Of a DNA stretch of 64,000 bases, positions 9,257 to 18,638 are shown piece after piece; the first letter of the stretch is position 1; every line of letters begins with the position of its first letter. The notes beneath the pieces are model-generated. The model had not been told where the DNA came from. It ran no database searches and saw only the letters and a list, made by a program, of their open reading frames with translations. This DNA is from Tolypothrix bouteillei VB521301 (GTDB lineage: Bacteria > Cyanobacteriota > Cyanobacteriia > Cyanobacteriales > Nostocaceae). Both the position numbers and the translations under genes were made by a program. The stretch covers positions 2,948,452-3,012,451 of the forward strand of contig NZ_JHEG04000001.1 of assembly GCF_000760695.4 (NCBI RefSeq), read 5' to 3'.

Positions 9257-10435
9257 ATGATTGTCAAAATTCCTTTGGCGTGGCTACAACTTGCCAGAAA
9301 TAAAATTCGTTCCTTAGTAGCTGTAGCTGGTATTGCCTTTATTGTTATTCTAATGTTCATGCAACTTGGTTTTCAAGATGCTCTTTATTCTAGTGCAACT
9401 CAAGTCCACCATCATCTTAAAGGAGACTTATTTCTCATCAGTTCTCAGTATAAAGCTTTGACAGCCAATCAAAGCTTTTTTCGGACTCGTTTGTATCAGT
9501 CCTTGGGATTTGATGGTGTAGAATCAGTTAGCCCCATGTATATAGGATTTGCTAAGTTTAAAAATCCAGATACAGGTCAAAAGTATTCAATATACGTGAT
9601 TGGTTTTGAGCCAGGAAAGCCTGTTTTAAACCTACCAGAAATTAAAAATAATTTAGATAAAATAAAAATTCCTGGCGTTGTTCTTTTCGATCGCAATTCT
9701 CGACCAGAATTTGGAAATATTGCGGAAAGATTCGACAAGGAGAAAACCGAACAAATTGTTGAAATATATCCCTTTAATTCCATTGCTGGTTCTACAGTAA
9801 GAGTCGGTGGATTGTTTAGCTTGGGTCCATCTTTTGGAGTCGATGGTAATTTAATCGTTAGTGACTCAACCTTCTTAAAGATATTTCCCAACAGCCGTCC
9901 TGCGGAAATGATAGATATAGGGGCTATAACTCTCAAGCCTGGAGCCAACCCGCAGAAAGTGATGAAAGATTTACAGAAAAATTTACCTAATGATGTGTTA
10001 GTGTTCACCCGTCAAGGATTTATTGATTTTGAAAAAGAATACTGGGCTAATAGAACACCTATAGGTTTTATACTTAACCTCATGTTATCAATGGCTTCAG
10101 TTGTTGGCATAGTCATTGTTTATCAAATTCTTTACAGTAATATCTCCAGCCAACTCACAGCTTATGCAACTTTAAAAGCTATAGGTTATACCAATAATTA
10201 TTTACTAGTTGTCGTTTTCCAGCAAGCTTTAATTCTAGCAGTTCTCAGTTATATACCAGGATGCATTCTTTCTTGGTGGTTGTATGACTTTGCCATGGAA
10301 GCGACTAAATTACCAATCATGATGAGCTTTCATAATGGAGTTCTCGTTTTAATATCAAATATATTAATGTGTATGATTTCTGGAGCACTAGCTATTAACA
10401 AACTACGCTCTACAGATCCAGCAGATATATTTTAG
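9257..10435 (+). CDS. hgdC: FtsX-like permease of glycolipid exporter, DevC/HgdC family
   Basis: A 392-residue MacB/FtsX-type ABC permease. Membrane helix 1 lies at about 16-38 (LVAVAGIAFIVILMFMQLGF). A large periplasmic domain follows at about 40-265. Three C-terminal helices lie near 270-295, 315-345 and 360-380. The N-terminal amphipathic LAWLQLARNKIRSLVAV and the following MQLGFQDALYSSA are DevC-like. It would work with the upstream HgdB to move glycolipid to the outer layer. No ATP-binding DevA-type gene lies nearby, so the ATPase must come from elsewhere. Confidence 0.88.
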   Translation: MIVKIPLAWLQLARNKIRSLVAVAGIAFIVILMFMQLGFQDALYSSATQVHHHLKGDLFLISSQYKALTANQSFFRTRLYQSLGFDGVESVSPMYIGFAKFKNPDTGQKYSIYVIGFEPGKPVLNLPEIKNNLDKIKIPGVVLFDRNSRPEFGNIAERFDKEKTEQIVEIYPFNSIAGSTVRVGGLFSLGPSFGVDGNLIVSDSTFLKIFPNSRPAEMIDIGAITLKPGANPQKVMKDLQKNLPNDVLVFTRQGFIDFEKEYWANRTPIGFILNLMLSMASVVGIVIVYQILYSNISSQLTAYATLKAIGYTNNYLLVVVFQQALILAVLSYIPGCILSWWLYDFAMEATKLPIMMSFHNGVLVLISNILMCMISGALAINKLRSTDPADIF

Positions 10436-10594
10436 CTAATGGCTAATGGCTAATGGCTAATGGCTAATGGTTAATGGCTAATGGTAATTAGCAATCGGCA
10501 ATTAGCGATCGGCAATCGGAAATTAGCAACCAGCAACCAGCAATTAGCAATTAGCAATTAGCTATTAGCTATTAGCTATTAGCTATTAGCAATC
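10435..10594. repeat. Heptamer tandem repeats between hgdC and hgdA
   Basis: A run of CTAATGG units immediately after the hgdC stop drifts into TTAGCAA/TTAGCTA units on the complementary theme, all with a 7-bp period. The two halves are partly inverted relative to each other (TAATGG/GCTA against TAGCTATTAGC), so the transcript could fold. These are short tandemly repeated repetitive sequences of the Nostocales type. Confidence 0.8.
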
Positions 10595-10627
10595 ATCAAT
10601 TATCAATTACCAACTCACAATCTATCT

Positions 10628-11641
10628 ATGACTCTCAAAAACAAAACTCTCCTCATTACTGGAATTAGTGGATTTATTGGCTTACGCGCTGCAGAATTAG
10701 CCATAGCTCAAGGAACAAAAGTTTGTGGTATCCAAGATGCTTCTGATAAAACCAAAAAGGCACAAAATTTAGGTGTTAAGGTTACTTATGGTAATATAAC
10801 CGATCCAGCAGTAGCCCAAACCGCTTGCCAAGGAGTAGATGTAGTTTTACATACAGCGGAACTTTCTAAAGAAGGTGGTGCAGTAGATCAATTCCGTAAA
10901 ATCAATGTTGATGGAACAATCAACATGGCAAAAGCCGCTAAGAGTGCAGGTGTAAAAACTTTTATTCATCTCTCTAGTGTTTTGGTTTATGGCTTTAACT
11001 ATCCCGATCGCGTGACGGAAGATGGACCGCTTTGTGGGGAAAATAATCCCTACTGTGAAACCAAAATAGAAGCTGAAAAAGCACTTTTAGAACTTAACGA
11101 TCCAGGTAATTTTGGAGTCATTGTTATTAGACCGGGTGATGTATACGGACCGGGAAGCATACCTTGGATAGTTCGACCACTCCTGATGATGCGTCAAAGA
11201 TTGTTTGCATATGCAAACGATGGTCGAGGAGTTATCAACCATGTCTATATTGATAACCTAATTGATGCTATTTTTCTGACCATAGAAAAAGAAACTTACG
11301 GAGAAATTTTTAACGTCACAGACGGTGAAGAGACTTCATGGAAAGAATATTTTACTCAATTGGCTGCGGTTGCAGGATTACCTGCACCTTTTTCTTTGCC
11401 GAAAGATGAACTCAAATTATTTCTCAAACTGCGCTACCAGGGACAAAAACTTTTCCGCAAACAAGCCGATATTCTTCCAGAAGCGGTAGATTTTATGACG
11501 CGTCCTCATGCATATTCTATCGATAAAGCAAAAAATTTACTAAGTTATAAACCAATAATTAACTTAGAAGAAGGAATGCGTCGCACTCAGGAGTGGTTGA
11601 AAAAAACTGATATTCAACAATTCATGAAGTATGAATTATGA
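10628..11641 (+). CDS. hgdA: NAD-dependent epimerase/dehydratase (extended SDR), HgdA-like
   Basis: A 337-residue extended short-chain dehydrogenase. The Rossmann motif is TGISGFIG at residues 11-18, with DVVLHTAEL after the fourth strand. The catalytic residues are SSVLVYG (Ser) and YCETKIEAEK (the YxxxK pair), with RPGDVYGPGS after strand six. The closest general type is the 3-beta-hydroxysteroid dehydrogenase/epimerase group. In Anabaena an epimerase gene follows hgdBC, and this one follows in the same order and strand. The substrate is unknown; a sugar nucleotide or the glycolipid aglycone are both possible. Confidence 0.82.
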   Translation: MTLKNKTLLITGISGFIGLRAAELAIAQGTKVCGIQDASDKTKKAQNLGVKVTYGNITDPAVAQTACQGVDVVLHTAELSKEGGAVDQFRKINVDGTINMAKAAKSAGVKTFIHLSSVLVYGFNYPDRVTEDGPLCGENNPYCETKIEAEKALLELNDPGNFGVIVIRPGDVYGPGSIPWIVRPLLMMRQRLFAYANDGRGVINHVYIDNLIDAIFLTIEKETYGEIFNVTDGEETSWKEYFTQLAAVAGLPAPFSLPKDELKLFLKLRYQGQKLFRKQADILPEAVDFMTRPHAYSIDKAKNLLSYKPIINLEEGMRRTQEWLKKTDIQQFMKYEL

Positions 11642-11698
11642 AGTATGAATTATGAATTGAATGTCTGATTGTTCAGTTTTTAAGTTAAATCCACCAAG

Positions 11699-12169
11699 AT
11701 GAAAGTGAAAATAGCAAAATACGGTTCTTTGTTGTTAGCAGCTTTAGTCAGTTTTACCTTAGTAAAAATGGTAAAAGCAGAGTCTACAGCTACACTCACC
11801 GTCGTAGTTGATGGAATACGTCACAATAAAGGTCAAGTTTGCCTGCGAATTTTTTCAGGTGAACGAGGGTTTCCTTTTAATAATACTAGTGAAGTGCAAA
11901 GTGGTTGTACTCAGATTAAGGGTAAATCTGTTACAAAGCAATTCTCTGGTTTAAAACCTGGAAAATACGCTGTTGCTGTAGTTGACGATCAAAACGGAGA
12001 CTACAAACTCAACAAAGATTTTTTAGGCATTCCCAAAGAAGGTTTTGGTATTTCAAAAAATCCCACTGTTTCAATTTTAACGGGTACTCCAAAGTTTAAT
12101 GATGCCAGTTTTCCATTAGATAAAAACACAACCATCAGCATCAAAATGAAGTATTCTCTCGATCCTTAA
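11699..12169 (+). CDS. Exported DUF2141 domain protein
   Basis: A 156-residue protein with a cleavable signal peptide at residues 1-27 (LLLAALVSFTLVKMVKA). The DUF2141 domain follows: LTVVVDGIRHNKGQVCLRIF, LKPGKYAVAVVDDQNGDYKLNKDFLGIPKEGFG, then a C-terminal beta sandwich. Two Cys residues (VCLRIF and SGCTQ) could form a disulfide. It lies in line with hgdBCA, so a role at the cell surface during glycolipid deposition is inferred from position only. Confidence 0.82.
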   Translation: MKVKIAKYGSLLLAALVSFTLVKMVKAESTATLTVVVDGIRHNKGQVCLRIFSGERGFPFNNTSEVQSGCTQIKGKSVTKQFSGLKPGKYAVAVVDDQNGDYKLNKDFLGIPKEGFGISKNPTVSILTGTPKFNDASFPLDKNTTISIKMKYSLDP

Positions 12170-12240
12170 GAGGGACTGAGGACTGGGAACTGGGGACTGG
12201 AGACTGGGGATTGGGAACAGAAAAACTACTCCTTCCCCAC
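12170..12240. repeat. G-rich low-complexity minisatellite (GACTGGGGA units)
   Basis: Imperfect copies of GGACTGGGGA/GACTGGAGA follow the DUF2141 gene. It is one of several G/A- or C/T-rich low-complexity spacer tracts in this window. Confidence 0.6.
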
Positions 12241-12377
12241 TAGAAGATTACCTAAAGAGGTAGGGTGGGTACCGCCTACTAACAGCAAACGACAAAAATC
12301 TTAAAAATTAATCGCCGATCGCTAGTCTCCAATCCCCAACAGACACTAACTTTTTTGCTAAAACAGATTGGCTAAAC

Positions 12378-13637
12378 ATGAAAGAACTGGCAATATTACT
12401 GTCAAGAAATTTACTGGGCTGGGCAGCTGTTCAAACATTTTTTACACTGCTCTTTATATCGTACCTTCGTTCATCTCGCAAAAATTTATTAGCAGATGAG
12501 CAGTTACCAAAAGTCGCTGTAGTTCTCTGCTTGCGAGGAGCCGATCCTTTTTTGCCAAACTGTTTGCAGGCATTATTGAACCAGAACTATCCACAGTATG
12601 ACATAAAAATTGTTGTTGATAGTCAGGACGATCCAGCTTGGAATATAGTCACCGATTCTATTTACAAGCAAGCTGTAGGTAGAGTTCAAATTAGCTCTTT
12701 AAGAGTCCCAAAAAACAATTGCAGTCTTAAATGCAGTTCTTTAATACAAGCTGTCTCAGATTTAGATGATTCTTACAAAGTTGTAGCTTTTGTAGATGCT
12801 GATGCAGTCGTTCATCCAAATTGGTTGCGTGAATTAGTGGGTCCTTTATCCCATCCTAAAATTGGTGCGACAACAGGGAATCGTTGGTATTTACCTACTG
12901 GTAGATACTGGGGGTCACTAGTCCGTTACATTTGGAACATCTCTGCAGTTCTGCAAATGTCTCTATACAGGATTGCTTGGGGTGGAAGTTTAGCTATCAA
13001 GACAGAACTAATCCATCAAACCGGGCTGTTAGAGAAATGGGGACAAGCCTACGGTGAAGATACTATGATTCGTAATGTCCTCGCCAAACATGGAAAGCAA
13101 GTTAAATTTGTACCCTCTGTGCTAATTCTCAATCGCGAAGAGTGCGATTTACCAAGATTGATTGGATGGCTGAAACGTCAGTTACTCGCTTCTCGTCTTT
13201 ACCATCCTTGGTGGTGGGCTGTAGTTGCAGATTCCATTTCGACCATTTTAGTGCCTAATTTACTCTTGATAATATTTTTAGCAGCTTTTTGGACAAAACA
13301 ATGGAGTACTGCTGCTTTTTGCCTTGCTAGTTTTAGTATCTATACAGTTACATTATTGCTGCTTGCGATCGCATTGGAAAAAGAAGCACAGCAAATTTTG
13401 CGCCAGTACAATCCCGTTACAACAGAGTTATCACCTGCTACAATTTTAAAAATGTTAATAGCTATTCCTCTGACACAATGGGTGTCTGCACTAGCAATGG
13501 TCGTTTCTTTTGGAATGCGAAGAGTCAATTGGCGTGGCGTCACCTATCGTATTAAAGGACCTTGGGATATTTCTTTAGTTGAATACCGTCCCTATAAGTT
13601 GTGCGATAAATTTGGCGATAGCAAGGTTTCGATATAA
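12378..13637 (+). CDS. Membrane glycosyltransferase, GT2 family
   Basis: A 419-residue processive-type GT2 enzyme. An N-terminal membrane helix (about 14-32) precedes the GT-A domain: VAVVLCLRGADPFLPNCLQALLNQ, VAFVDADAVVHPNWL (the DxD-type motif near residue 140), GGSLAIKTELI, and GEDTMI (the ED acid). The QxxRW-like segment is KRQLLASRLYHPWWW. Three or more C-terminal membrane helices lie at about 275-400. It is the last gene of the rightward hgd run. It could glycosylate a lipid at the inner membrane; donor and acceptor cannot be read from sequence. Confidence 0.83.
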   Translation: MKELAILLSRNLLGWAAVQTFFTLLFISYLRSSRKNLLADEQLPKVAVVLCLRGADPFLPNCLQALLNQNYPQYDIKIVVDSQDDPAWNIVTDSIYKQAVGRVQISSLRVPKNNCSLKCSSLIQAVSDLDDSYKVVAFVDADAVVHPNWLRELVGPLSHPKIGATTGNRWYLPTGRYWGSLVRYIWNISAVLQMSLYRIAWGGSLAIKTELIHQTGLLEKWGQAYGEDTMIRNVLAKHGKQVKFVPSVLILNREECDLPRLIGWLKRQLLASRLYHPWWWAVVADSISTILVPNLLLIIFLAAFWTKQWSTAAFCLASFSIYTVTLLLLAIALEKEAQQILRQYNPVTTELSPATILKMLIAIPLTQWVSALAMVVSFGMRRVNWRGVTYRIKGPWDISLVEYRPYKLCDKFGDSKVSI

Positions 13638-13679
13638 GAGCGATCGCGAGTTTCAAAATCTAGAACCATACCATGCTTT

Positions 13680-13709
13680 TGTAGTACGAGCAGTGATGTT
13701 TGTACTACA
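13680..13709. terminator. Stem-loop between convergent genes
   Basis: An 8-bp inverted repeat, TGTAGTAC with GTACTACA, encloses a 14-base loop in the gap between the GT2 gene and the GMC oxidoreductase, which converge. There is no U-run, so termination is only a possibility. Confidence 0.35.
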
Positions 13710-13874
13710 TACGTCATTGAATTTTGTTTTTAGGACTTACGCATAGCCTCTTCAGAGTAGCTCTTCTAAAATCTCTCTCCCCGGCGGCGTAACCCTGCAA
13801 CAACTCTAACTCTATTATCCTCATTTATACACCTCCGCATTAACCATTACATAACAATTATGACTAGCGCGATG

Positions 13875-15416
13875 TCAATTGAGCCTTTCTAGTAAATGCT
13901 CTCCAACACGCAACGCATTTGCCACAATTGTTAGCGTTGGATTGACTGCAGCGCTAGATGGGAAAAAACTACTATCAACAACATAGAGATTATTAATATC
14001 ATGCGTGCGGCAGTTGAGATCGAGCACTGAAGTTTTAGAGTCTTCTCCAAAACGACAAGTACCGCACTGATGCACAACCTCTTTCAAAGACATCTTCATG
14101 GAAAAATACGATGAAAAGGCTCTCGAGCGATCGTTTTTCTCAATTGATTTTAAGACTTGAGTCCAGCGTTTTATCAATCTATTGAAAGCACGTTTGTTGT
14201 TATTTGTATACTCCAAAAATATTTTTTCTCCCTCAACACGCACGCGATTGTTGGGGTTCGGCAAATCCTCAGTGATAAGCAACCAAGCAACAGAGTGATT
14301 GGCTACAGCCTCAAGTAATATACCGGGTATAAAAGGGGGTGCATCAGCCGCAATTCTGTCTTTATTAAGATTGCCCAGCAATTGTATGCTACCCATTGGG
14401 TAAGGAAAATTTTTCTCTCCCCAATAAAAATCATTGATATAAAGTGTTTTTTGATATATTGTAGTATTTTGTTTTGCACTCAATGCCAAGACTACCGCAA
14501 ATTTATGTGCCATGTAATTACACCCGACAAGATGAGAGCTGTTAGCTAAGCCGTTTGGGTGTTTGTCATTCGCCGATCGCAGCAATAAGGCTGCTGAGTT
14601 AACTGCACCACAGGCAACAACAACAAGATCGCCAGAGAATAGATGATGCTTACCTGCAATTTCTGCTTCCACTGCAGTAATTTCAAGACCCGATGCACTG
14701 GTATGCAAACGCAATACTTTTGCATTGGTAATTAGAGTTAGATTGGGATAGACAATTGCCGGACGTATACCGTTAATATCAGCATCGGCTTTAGCATTGA
14801 CGAAACAAGGGAAACCATCACAAGTATCACAACGAATACAAGCACTATTCAAGCGGTTAGCTTCATTAAGTTTGATACCAAGCGGCAGGTAAGATGGGTG
14901 TAGCCCCTTATCCTTCAAAGCATCGTGAATTTTTTGAATGTCTGGTTCGTGGCTGACAGGAGGGAAAGGATAGTTTTCACTGCTTAGGGGTTCGGTAGGG
15001 TCTAAACCTCGTTGACCGCGAACTTCATAAAGTCTTTCGGCTTGAGTGTAATAAGGAGCAAAGTCTTGATACTTTAAAGGCCATTCCGGAGAAATACCAT
15101 CTTTATGAACAGTTTTTTCAAAGTCTTGCTCGCGAAATCTGAATAATGCAGCACCATAAAATTTAGTGTTACCGCCAACATAGTAATACGTTACAGGACG
15201 GAATGACTTGCCATGTTTGTCATACCACAACTCGGAATTATAATAACGTTGTTTTTGAAAAATTTGCTTGGAATCCCAATTTTCCTTTTCTCGGGGTAAA
15301 AAGTTACCTCTCTCTAGGACTAAAATTTTCTTTCCACAAGATGCCAGTGCATTAGCCAAAGTTCCACCACCAGCACCCGTACCAATAATAATTACATCAT
15401 AACGATTGTCGCTCAT
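13875..15416 (-). CDS. GMC family oxidoreductase
   Basis: An FAD-dependent glucose-methanol-choline oxidoreductase of 513 residues, acting on alcohol groups. The FAD motif is VIIIGTGAGGGTLANALA at the N-terminus. The middle contains a Cys-rich segment (NSACIRCDTCDGFPC). The C-terminal domain has HQCGTCRFGED with the catalytic-type His, and VVDSSFFPSSAAVNPTLTIVANALRV with the conserved Asn. The ATG at 15416 is chosen over one 21 bases upstream because GGAGG lies four bases before it. It is convergent with the hgd run and co-directional with the SDR behind it. Oxidation of the glycolipid alkyl alcohol is an inference from location. Confidence 0.85.
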   Translation of the reverse strand: MSDNRYDVIIIGTGAGGGTLANALASCGKKILVLERGNFLPREKENWDSKQIFQKQRYYNSELWYDKHGKSFRPVTYYYVGGNTKFYGAALFRFREQDFEKTVHKDGISPEWPLKYQDFAPYYTQAERLYEVRGQRGLDPTEPLSSENYPFPPVSHEPDIQKIHDALKDKGLHPSYLPLGIKLNEANRLNSACIRCDTCDGFPCFVNAKADADINGIRPAIVYPNLTLITNAKVLRLHTSASGLEITAVEAEIAGKHHLFSGDLVVVACGAVNSAALLLRSANDKHPNGLANSSHLVGCNYMAHKFAVVLALSAKQNTTIYQKTLYINDFYWGEKNFPYPMGSIQLLGNLNKDRIAADAPPFIPGILLEAVANHSVAWLLITEDLPNPNNRVRVEGEKIFLEYTNNNKRAFNRLIKRWTQVLKSIEKNDRSRAFSSYFSMKMSLKEVVHQCGTCRFGEDSKTSVLDLNCRTHDINNLYVVDSSFFPSSAAVNPTLTIVANALRVGEHLLERLN

Positions 15417-15448
15417 TGCTCCTCCATTGTCTCCCAATTCGCAATTAG

Positions 15449-15620
15449 CCCTCCCTTGTATCTCCTTACGGAGACGCTACTCGTTGCGAAGCTATGCCCG
15501 CAGGGCTATATGCCAGTTGCTCGCAGCGGGAAACCCCTCCCTTGTATCTCCTTACGGAGACGCTACGCGTTGCGAAGCTATGCCCTTAGGGCTATACGCC
15601 AGTTGCTTACGGCGGGAAAC
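15449..15620. repeat. 86-bp direct tandem repeat, two copies
   Basis: Copy 1 is at 15449-15534 and copy 2 at 15535-15620, about 90 percent alike. Both contain TCTCCTTACGGAGACGCTAC, GTTGCGAAGCTATGCCC and GGGCTATA(T/C)GCCAGTTGC. The same cassette recurs at 41170-41225 and, inverted in part, near 17045-17075. Internal palindromes (CTCCTTACGGAG, GCCCGCAGGGC) would fold. Confidence 0.8.
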
Positions 15621-15642
15621 CCGCCTGCTTTCTCTGGTCTCA

Positions 15643-15715
15643 CCATTAGCAATTAGCCATTAGCCATTAGCCATTAGCCATTAGCCATTAGCCATTAGCC
15701 ATTAGCCATTAGCTA
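15643..15715. repeat. CCATTAG heptamer array
   Basis: About nine near-perfect copies of a 7-bp unit (ATTAGCC in register), directly next to the 86-bp duplication and upstream of the GMC gene. It fills most of the rest of the 324-base gap to the SDR gene. Confidence 0.85.
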
Positions 15716-15740
15716 ACAGCCAATCACTAACAGCTAATTG

Positions 15741-16568
15741 CTACCGATGATTCTCGTTACGCATTTGATTTTCTGCACAGGTTTGATTTAACTTTGTTAA
15801 ACCAATCCATTGATAAATCCGATCGCCAAACTTTGGAAAAAGTTGTATGTTTGAAAACAAAAGCCTTGTCAAAATGCCATCAATTATGACTTCTCCTTGG
15901 TTTTGCTGGATCGCTCGAATAACTGCGATCGCAACATCATTTGGCTCTGAGACACGTGCTAAACTAGGTGCTGACAAGCCAAATTTAAGAAACATTCCTG
16001 CTTTTGTGTATCCCGGACATACCACTGAAACCCCAACATGAGTATTCGTTAATTCCTGGCGCATGGAGTCCGTCCACATAATTAATCCAGCTTTACTAGC
16101 AGAGTAAATACTGTTATAGGGGGCTCCTTTTTTACCAGAACCAGATGCAATATTTACGATATGACCGCTGTTTCGGTTTACCATATCTGGTAAGATTAAC
16201 CGAGTTAACTCCATTGGTGTTAGTAAGTTAGTTGTCAATATCGAGCGGATATCATTCAAAGCATAATTTTGGAAAGGTCGGTATTTTTCTATTGCGGCAT
16301 TGTTAATTAAAACATCGACCGGACCTGCTAGTTCATAAATTTGCTTGACTAAATCTGGTAGTCTTTCCAGATTGCTAATGTCAAAGGGTATACTTATCCC
16401 TTTACCACCTAAACTTTCAACTTCAGCGCATATTTGCTCCAAACTTTCCTGAGAACGAGAAATAGCTACTACGGTTGCCTTTTCTCTTGCCAAAGCACGG
16501 GCTATAAATACTCCAATACCACCGGATGCTCCAGTCAAGACGACTGTTTTACCTGCTATGGATTCCAT
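15741..16568 (-). CDS. Short-chain dehydrogenase/reductase
   Basis: A classical SDR of 275 residues. The cofactor motif is TGASGGIG at 13-20, NNAA lies near residue 90, the catalytic Ser is in NIASGSGKKG, and YSASKAG supplies Tyr and Lys. An AGGTAG stretch precedes the ATG. The C-terminal 40 residues extend past the core and may be a membrane-associated tail. It is next to the GMC oxidoreductase in the glycolipid island, so ketoreduction of a long-chain intermediate is plausible. Substrate not determinable. Confidence 0.85.
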   Translation of the reverse strand: MESIAGKTVVLTGASGGIGVFIARALAREKATVVAISRSQESLEQICAEVESLGGKGISIPFDISNLERLPDLVKQIYELAGPVDVLINNAAIEKYRPFQNYALNDIRSILTTNLLTPMELTRLILPDMVNRNSGHIVNIASGSGKKGAPYNSIYSASKAGLIMWTDSMRQELTNTHVGVSVVCPGYTKAGMFLKFGLSAPSLARVSEPNDVAIAVIRAIQQNQGEVIIDGILTRLLFSNIQLFPKFGDRIYQWIGLTKLNQTCAENQMRNENHR

Positions 16569-17369
16569 AACTACCTACTTGTATTGTTTTTAATGTTTAA
16601 CAAATGCTTGTATTAATTGTTCGTTTTTTTCTGTTCAACAGTAGCACTCTTGTAAAGACGTTTTGAATGAAAGCATCTCTACAAATCTTGCAGCACCAAA
16701 GGAAGTTAGAAATTAATTGCCAATTTAACTCAATCTTAATAATATCTTAGGTAATTTTAAGATTTTTTTAGTTTTTATATTTTGTTATTGACGTAACAAT
16801 AACAGCCCTAAATTATTATTGAGAAACTCAATATCATAAGGAAACATCCTAATTTGGGAAAAATACGCTTGCGATTGAAATCACGCCAACACAAACGAAG
16901 TCAGCAAGGCAAGGACTCATTTAAAGCCTGCGTAGACAGGCTTCGTTTGTATAGCCGAGGCAGCGCGTTGCGGTGAATCCAGAGAAAGTAGGCGGGTTTC
17001 CCGCGCCCTGGGGATTGGTGAACCCGGAGGGGGGTTCCCCCCGTTGTTCGCGTAGCGTCTCCGTAAGGAGATAGCGCCTGCCGTCCAGAATTCCATTCTG
17101 AGGGCAATTGGTGCTCTTTAGGATGCTCCCGTGCAGGCAGACTTCAGATTAAGCTCATGTAAATGTACTTTGTTGGTCTGGCGCAATTTTCAATTATCTG
17201 GTCTTTTTCTTATCCTTATAAATGAGAAAAAATTACAATACAAATTATTCATTCAGTTACAAGGAAGGCAATTGTGCCTTGTTATGGAATATAGAATGTT
17301 AATCAGTTTGGTGTTTGATAAAAAATACTTGATTGTTTTAGCCAAGAAAATATACAATACAGTACATAA
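16569..17369. other. Gene-free spacer with dispersed repeat
   Basis: AT-rich to about 16880. From about 16893 to 17090 it carries a repeat block: AACGAAGTC, then GGCTTCGTTTGTATAGCC, then GCGGGTTTCCCGCGCCCTGG with GAACCCGGAGGGG. This block recurs at 25146-25335. An 80-residue frame at 17131-17373 has no coding character. Confidence 0.6.
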
Positions 17370-18638
17370 ATGATGAGCAACAAATCTCTTCGTATTGCAA
17401 TTTTTACAAGCTTGTATGCACCTTTTTTAACAGGAGTATCCATAGGCGTACATCAAAGAGTTCGTTGGTTGTTACAGCAAGGGCATCAAGTTTTTCTCAT
17501 TCACCCTCAAATTAATAACCAGTACCCTGAGTATGTTGGCAATCGTCCCATGTCTGGGCTAGATGAGCTAGAACCTTTTCCCAATTTTTCTGCCTATGCA
17601 TTTCCAACACAGCCACTCATATTTTACAAGTCTCTTCCGCAACCACTGCACTATCGGCACTGGAGCGATACAAAATTGCTTGAAGAGTTTAAACCAGATA
17701 TTATAGTTGTGGAAGAAGCACCGCAATTAAGAGGGTTTTACTCACTTTATTTACAAGGTTACGGTCGCCCTATTGGAACTGAATATGCAAAGCGAACGGG
17801 AACTCCGATAATATCACTCTTCCATACCGATATCATTGCGTACATACGATATTATTTGGGCGATCGCGGATTCAACTTGATTCGTCCCATCCTTCCTTTT
17901 TTAGTGAAGCAGTTCAGCGAAATGTATGATGTCAATTTATTTCCTTCTCGAGAACAGCTTGCTAAATACCAGCAACTGAAATCCCAACGAAGTGAATATC
18001 TGCCCTTTCAAGGAATTGATTGTCAAAAATTCAATCCGGCAAACTTATGTTATGACCCTATTCCTGGCGATCGCAGACCTACTCTGCTTTTTGTAGGACG
18101 CATTACTGCAGAAAAAAATATTTTCCAGCTTTTACAAGCTTATCCAATAATTGCTAATAAAATTCCTGATGTCCATTTGATTGTTGTTGGGAGAGGACCC
18201 CAAGATGAAGAATTTCGCAAGCAAGCAGAAAAGTTTAAAGCTGGTATAACTGTTTGGGGCGAATCTTATGGAACAGAACTTCTAGGCTTGTACGCTCGTG
18301 CAGATGTATTTGTCAACCCTTCAATCACGGAAAATTTTTGTACTGCAAATAATGAAGCATTAGCTTCTGGAACTCCTGTTGTGGCTGCTGTTGCACCCTC
18401 TACTTCAGAGCAAGTTATCAACGGTCACAATGGCTATTTAGCTGAACCTAACAACCCAACAGATTTTGCCCGTCAGGTCATTACAATTCTTGAAACTTCG
18501 GCTCTCAAGGAAGAAATGTCTCAAAATGCTCGCCTTTCAATACTTGAATTTGATTGGTCATCATGCATGGAGAAGTTTGAGAAAAAACTGTATGAGGTTG
18601 TAAAAAAATCAAAGAATTTGCTTTTAGTTAGTGGTTAG
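17370..18638 (+). CDS. hglT: GT4-type glycosyltransferase, candidate HglT
   Basis: A 422-residue GT-B retaining glycosyltransferase. The N-terminal domain begins LRIAIFTSLYAPFLTGVSIGVHQRVRWLLQQGH. The C-terminal domain has LLFVGRITAEKNI, LIVVGRGPQDEEF, WGESYGTELLGLYARADVFVNPS and ENFCTANNEALASG (the E-x7-E motif), typical of family GT4. A glycosyltransferase at the end of the hgl island (HglT in Anabaena) puts the hexose on the long-chain alcohol, and this gene holds the matching place. The orthology is inferred. An upstream ATG is directly followed by a second one, and neither has a good ribosome site. Confidence 0.8.
   Translation: MMSNKSLRIAIFTSLYAPFLTGVSIGVHQRVRWLLQQGHQVFLIHPQINNQYPEYVGNRPMSGLDELEPFPNFSAYAFPTQPLIFYKSLPQPLHYRHWSDTKLLEEFKPDIIVVEEAPQLRGFYSLYLQGYGRPIGTEYAKRTGTPIISLFHTDIIAYIRYYLGDRGFNLIRPILPFLVKQFSEMYDVNLFPSREQLAKYQQLKSQRSEYLPFQGIDCQKFNPANLCYDPIPGDRRPTLLFVGRITAEKNIFQLLQAYPIIANKIPDVHLIVVGRGPQDEEFRKQAEKFKAGITVWGESYGTELLGLYARADVFVNPSITENFCTANNEALASGTPVVAAVAPSTSEQVINGHNGYLAEPNNPTDFARQVITILETSALKEEMSQNARLSILEFDWSSCMEKFEKKLYEVVKKSKNLLLVSG

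Noticed and set aside
15449..15740. Possible insertion sequence between the GMC and SDR genes
   Set aside because: No transposase frame and no terminal inverted repeats with target duplication; only short repeats.
17131..17373. 80-residue plus-strand ORF before the GT4 gene
   Set aside because: No ribosome site, no protein-like composition and no recognisable motif. It lies in an AT-rich promoter region next to repeats.
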